Of a stretch of 6,425 nucleotides of DNA, positions 6,289 through 6,425 are shown piece by piece. Below the pieces are notes generated by a model. That model was given only the letters and a program-made list of their open reading frames with translations. It ran no database searches and was not told the origin of the DNA. A program made the position numbers and the translations under genes. Source of the stretch: Clostridia bacterium (lineage in GTDB: Bacteria > Bacillota > Clostridia > Christensenellales > Borkfalkiaceae); the NCBI GenBank assembly GCA_017501125.1, contig JAFVXN010000173.1, positions 1 to 6,425 of the forward strand. Reading direction: 5' to 3'. Position 1 is the stretch's first letter. Every line of letters starts with the position of its first letter.

Positions 6289-6295
6289 TTAACAT
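6286..6295. promoter_or_regulatory. Palindrome overlapping the -10 and start region
   Basis: ATGTTAACAT is a perfect 10-bp palindrome that overlaps two bases of the -10 box and runs to the predicted start of transcription. The position suits a repressor site, but the motif is short and A/T-rich, so chance is possible. Confidence 0.3.
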
Positions 6296-6323
6296 TATAC
6301 CCCCTCCCCTTGCATTTTGTCAA
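6294..6323 (-). promoter_or_regulatory. Consensus sigma-A-type promoter of the SPFH operon
   Basis: On the minus strand TTGACA (6323-6318) and TATAAT (6299-6294) are both perfect, with an 18-nt spacer containing GGGGAGGGGG. Transcription should start near 6287, giving a leader of about 30 nt. It is the only strong promoter I see for the five genes. Confidence 0.88.
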
Positions 6324-6366
6324 TATGATTTGTAAAATTTTTTGACTTTTTTCGACAAAAAAATTG
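6324..6366 (-). promoter_or_regulatory. A/T-tract region upstream of the promoter
   Basis: Runs of A and T, including TTTTTT-CGAC-AAAAAA (6347-6362), directly precede the -35 box, where UP elements lie. They may strengthen the promoter. No protein-binding motif is recognised. Confidence 0.35.
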
Positions 6367-6407
6367 CTACCCTACCCCTACCTCGCAAAATATCAATCTT
6401 TAACAAG

Positions 6408-6425
6408 AAAAAACCACCCTTACGG
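6408..6425 (-). terminator. Possible 3' half of a terminator cut by the window edge
   Basis: On the minus strand CCGTAAGGGTGG runs straight into TTTTTT, the layout of the descending arm and U-tract of an intrinsic terminator. The other arm would lie beyond 6425. The internal terminator at 1293-1321 has the same A-run/CC...GG/T-run style. If real, it would insulate the SPFH operon from the preceding gene. Confidence 0.35.

Noticed and set aside
6342..6400. Divergent plus-strand promoter (TTGACT at 6342)
   Set aside because: No acceptable -10 box lies 16-19 nt downstream, and no gene starts before the window edge.

Overview
The window looks like chromosomal DNA from a low- to mid-G+C Gram-positive bacterium, probably a gut-type Clostridia lineage (inference). 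The signs are near-perfect AGGAGG ribosome binding sites, a consensus TTGACA/TATAAT promoter, the MEP isoprenoid pathway, tightly packed genes, and an SPFH plus zinc-ribbon protein of a type familiar from Firmicutes. There are no signs of phage, transposon, CRISPR, tRNA or rRNA.

Left part (1-1236, plus strand): the last 36 codons of an unidentified gene overlap, as ATGA, the start of ispDF. That gene is a fused enzyme for two steps of the MEP pathway (IspD, then IspF). Its IspF half departs from the family consensus at several nucleotide-binding positions. A strong hairpin at 1293-1321, with T-runs on both strands, ends this transcript and the one converging on it.

Right part (6425 to 1347, minus strand): one apparent five-gene operon driven by a consensus sigma-A-type promoter at 6323-6294. 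In order of transcription: (1) a 431-aa SPFH-domain protein with a Gly/Met-rich linker and three C-terminal zinc ribbons; (2) a 237-aa protein with four membrane helices and a helical cytoplasmic tail; (3) a 271-aa protein with an N-terminal zinc ribbon and an all-helical body; (4) a 627-aa protein with an N-terminal coiled coil, a large helical body, a two-helix membrane hairpin and an acidic Ala/Glu tail; (5) a 55-aa acidic peptide overlapping the end of gene 4. Each gene has its own good ribosome binding site and intergenic spacing is between -8 and 25 nt, so the products are probably made together.

The operon resembles in outline the B. subtilis ydjGHI cluster, where an SPFH/zinc-ribbon protein (YdjI) works with zinc-ribbon and membrane partners and with PspA. 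Here no PspA or TPM-domain gene is visible, and genes 2-5 match no family I can name. My reading is a membrane-associated scaffold complex, possibly for envelope stress or membrane organisation. No enzymatic motif was seen in the five proteins. This operon is the best candidate for an undescribed system in the window.
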